DNA of 16,325 bases. Source: Casp-actino8 sp945862545 (GTDB taxonomy: Bacteria; Actinomycetota; Acidimicrobiia; Acidimicrobiales; Ilumatobacteraceae). A model generated the notes under the pieces. The model saw nothing but the letters and a program-made list of their open reading frames with translations, was not told the origin of the DNA and did not search any database. The stretch spans positions 1-16,325 of the forward strand of contig CAMAYS010000041.1 in assembly GCA_945862545.1 (NCBI GenBank). The letters are read 5' to 3'. Both the position numbers and the translations under genes were made by a program. Of the stretch, positions 14,670 through 16,325 are shown piece after piece (within the stretch, counting starts at the first letter, position 1; every line of letters starts with the position of its first letter).

Positions 14670-15626
14670 TTACTTCAGTCCGCTTGCTTGGCGACCAGCC
14701 ACAATTGCTGGAATATCAGACGGTGCGAAGAACTCTTCTGGCGGATCTTTTGGACCCCATACCGAAAAACCAGCCGGTCCATCTTCACCTTCCCAATCGA
14801 GACGGCAATGATCGCGGTCCCAACCTTTTTCATCAATGATCTGATCCATATCAGAGAAAAATTCAAACATATTGCCCGAAGGATCGCGTAAGTACCAAAA
14901 CACATTCGCCCCAAGATTGTGACGGCCAACACCGATAATGCTGGAAACTCTTTCGTCTTTCAATGCGGATGTTCCCGCTAATCCCACGGCATCAATGTCG
15001 TCAACTTCAACTGCGTAATGATTGAGATATGAGGTGGGGCCAGGTTGAATCATTAAGTTGTGGTGGTCCGACTCAACGCGCATAAAAGTCGCAAAACCTT
15101 TCATGATTTGATCAGAGACGCGGTACCCCAGAATATTTAAGTAAAAGTCCGTTGCTTCGACAAGATGGGGTGTACCGAGAACAACGTGACCGATCCGGCG
15201 CACCACAGGAGATTCAGTATGTAACACCGCATCTGCACGAGTATCAATACGATTTTGTTGGCCAGGACCATTGAATGCTCTGGACTGTGTCGGCGTGAGG
15301 GGATGCGGCGAACCAACATCAATGACAATCGCGTGGCCGAAGATTGGGTCGATACATCGCAATGTTGTGCTGTCGAAAGTGGCTGTGACTCCAGCATCTG
15401 TCAGGCGCTTTGCGATCGCCGCAATGTCCGATTCATTCTCACAACTGAGATGCATGGAAGAAAGATGGCGATACGGCGCCTCTGCGAGATTCATTTGCAC
15501 TGGTCGATCGGGTGTGCCAAGGACACCATCGGCCGTCGCGTTCATTCCGTGCTGCAACCAAAACTCAAAAAGTTCTTGCGGGTTCGGCACCGATATTTGA
15601 ATATCCAATAATCCGTTGAGCGCCAT
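14670..15626 (-). CDS. type I extradiol dioxygenase-like protein (two VOC domains)
   Basis: This 318-residue protein has two vicinal-oxygen-chelate halves, like BphC/HsaC-type dioxygenases that cleave catechols next to the diol with Fe(II) and O2. The N-terminal half (1-about 120) is the degenerate non-metal domain. In the C-terminal half the metal triad is H147 (RIGHVVLGT), H203 (NHYAVEV) and E255 (GNMFEFFSD). H189 sits where the family's acid/base His is expected, and GRHNLGANVFWYLRDPSGN (235 onward) is the type I signature region. All three ligands are present, so activity is plausible. The gene begins 2 nt after the FAH-family stop and is followed by the atypical SDR after 7 nt. Ring substrate unknown. 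It could instead be a VOC isomerase, but the signature region favours dioxygenase. Confidence 0.85.
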   Translation of the reverse strand: MALNGLLDIQISVPNPQELFEFWLQHGMNATADGVLGTPDRPVQMNLAEAPYRHLSSMHLSCENESDIAAIAKRLTDAGVTATFDSTTLRCIDPIFGHAIVIDVGSPHPLTPTQSRAFNGPGQQNRIDTRADAVLHTESPVVRRIGHVVLGTPHLVEATDFYLNILGYRVSDQIMKGFATFMRVESDHHNLMIQPGPTSYLNHYAVEVDDIDAVGLAGTSALKDERVSSIIGVGRHNLGANVFWYLRDPSGNMFEFFSDMDQIIDEKGWDRDHCRLDWEGEDGPAGFSVWGPKDPPEEFFAPSDIPAIVAGRQASGLK

Positions 15627-15628
15627 GT

Positions 15629-16325
15629 TTATGCCCCTTTCGCATAGTCACTGACACGGCGACAATGATTGACCATTGTGCCGAGGCCAGAGATTGTTGT
15701 TGTAATCACATCTCCATCTTTGAGAAAGTTTCCGGTTGCTGCGCCAACACCATCTGGCGTGCCAGTGAAGATGATGTCCCCCGGAGTCAGTGTGGTCACT
15801 TGCGACAGATATGCAATCAGCGTCTGAACATCAAAGATCAGGTTTTTTGTGCTGTCATTCTGGCGAGTTTCACCATTTATTTCAGTGACTAGGTGAAAAT
15901 CATTGAGATCAGAGAAATGGTCGGTTGAGTAGACGAATGGCCCGATTGGTCCAAACGTATCGAAGGATTTTCCTAAGTCAAAGTGCGGAGGTTGGGCCGC
16001 GAACTGCACAATCCGATCAGAAATGTCTTGGCCGATCGTGACACCAGCAACATGGTTCCAGGCATTTTCTTTCCCAATATCCTTGCCACCAACTCCGATC
16101 ACGACCACCAGTTCAACTTCGTAGTCAACACCATCAGATCGCATCTCAATATCTGAATGTGGGCCGACCAAGCAGGACGGAAACTTTGTAAATACCAAAG
16201 GGTTAGTGGGGAGTTGCATTTTTGATTCCTCGGCATGACTCTTGTAGTTCAGTCCGATGGCAAAACAATTTTTCGGTCGAGGAACTGCAGCGCCAATTGT
16301 TTCAGCGGCTACTCGTCCCGTCGGT
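15629..16325 (-). CDS. fumarylacetoacetate hydrolase (FAH) family protein, 5' end cut by window
   Basis: The frame runs past the window edge. The ATG at 16219 is internal, because the 35 codons upstream of it read through without a stop into the conserved motif IGLNYKSHAEES, which normally lies near residue 60-70 of this family. About 231 residues are visible. VDYEVELVVVIG supplies two Glu metal ligands, GQDISDRIVQF supplies the Asp, followed by KSFDTFGPIGPF and the C-terminal LTPGDIIFTGTPDGVGA. Members are Mg/Mn-dependent C-C hydrolases, decarboxylases or isomerases such as HpaG-like enzymes, acylpyruvases and fumarylpyruvate hydrolase, and this core does not distinguish them. It is the most upstream visible gene of the leftward aromatic operon (2-nt gap to the dioxygenase gene), fitting a role in processing the ring-cleavage product. 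The operon promoter lies outside the window. Confidence 0.9.
   Translation of the reverse strand, partial: PTGRVAAETIGAAVPRPKNCFAIGLNYKSHAEESKMQLPTNPLVFTKFPSCLVGPHSDIEMRSDGVDYEVELVVVIGVGGKDIGKENAWNHVAGVTIGQDISDRIVQFAAQPPHFDLGKSFDTFGPIGPFVYSTDHFSDLNDFHLVTEINGETRQNDSTKNLIFDVQTLIAYLSQVTTLTPGDIIFTGTPDGVGAATGNFLKDGDVITTTISGLGTMVNHCRRVSDYAKGA

Noticed and set aside
16217..16325. ATG at 16219 as the start of the FAH-family gene
   Set aside because: The frame continues upstream without stop to the window edge and encodes the conserved IGLNYKSHAEE motif, so the gene is 5'-truncated by the window rather than short.
9058..16325. Assignment of the right-hand block to sterol (kst/hsa) catabolism
   Set aside because: Individual proteins resemble HsaA/HsaC/FadA/FadE types, but diagnostic genes such as hsaD, kstD and mce4 are not in view and no KstR-like operator was recognised.

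Overview
The window is a chromosomal stretch from an actinobacterium, most likely of the Acidimicrobiia/Ilumatobacter type. The lineage is inferred from an MprA/MprB-like two-component pair, several FadA/FadE-style beta-oxidation genes, an HsaA-like flavin monooxygenase, and a composition that looks near 50% GC by eye (not counted). I see no rRNA, tRNA, CRISPR, insertion sequence, phage or plasmid gene. Coding density is very high and no gene-free stretch exceeds about 150 bases.

Left part (1-4315). A PfkB-family kinase, cut by the window edge, runs leftward. It diverges across 82 bp from pepN, an M1-family aminopeptidase N. pepN converges on apbE with a 53-base tail-to-tail coding overlap.

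Middle part (3512-8985). This is the most interesting region. A tightly coupled four-gene leftward operon encodes, in transcription order: (1) a single-pass protein ending in a 44-residue tail that is almost all Asp/Glu; (2) a ferric-reductase/NOX-like transmembrane haem-flavin reductase; (3) a membrane-anchored or exported FMN-binding-domain protein with an SGAT flavinylation motif and a possible Tat signal; (4) ApbE, the FAD:protein FMN transferase that would flavinylate it. A response regulator and histidine kinase run divergently on the right. The kinase sensor loop carries its own Glu/Asp/Asn tandem repeat. The 150-bp divergent region holds a perfect inverted repeat with 20-bp arms. Together this reads as a regulated pathway carrying electrons from cytoplasmic NAD(P)H through FAD and haem to an extracytoplasmic FMN protein. 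Reductase + FMN_bind + ApbE is an established type of system. The polyacidic partner, and a sensor of matching chemistry, are the unusual parts and suggest a cation such as ferric iron as acceptor or signal (inference).

Right part (9058-16325). These are fatty-acid/aromatic catabolism genes in alternating blocks: a thiolase (+), an acyl-CoA dehydrogenase (-), then an SDR and a SnoaL/NTF2-like small protein (+). Facing them is a leftward operon of an FAH-family hydrolase (5' end cut by the window), an extradiol-dioxygenase-like VOC protein, an atypical SDR without the catalytic Tyr/Lys, and a group D (HsaA/HpaH-like) flavin monooxygenase. Hydroxylase, ring-cleavage dioxygenase and C-C hydrolase/isomerase together suggest a meta-cleavage pathway for an aromatic compound whose substrate I cannot name. 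The thiolase and acyl-CoA dehydrogenase could process acyl-CoA products.

Several start codons were moved inward from the longest possible reading frame. The reasons are given in each entry.
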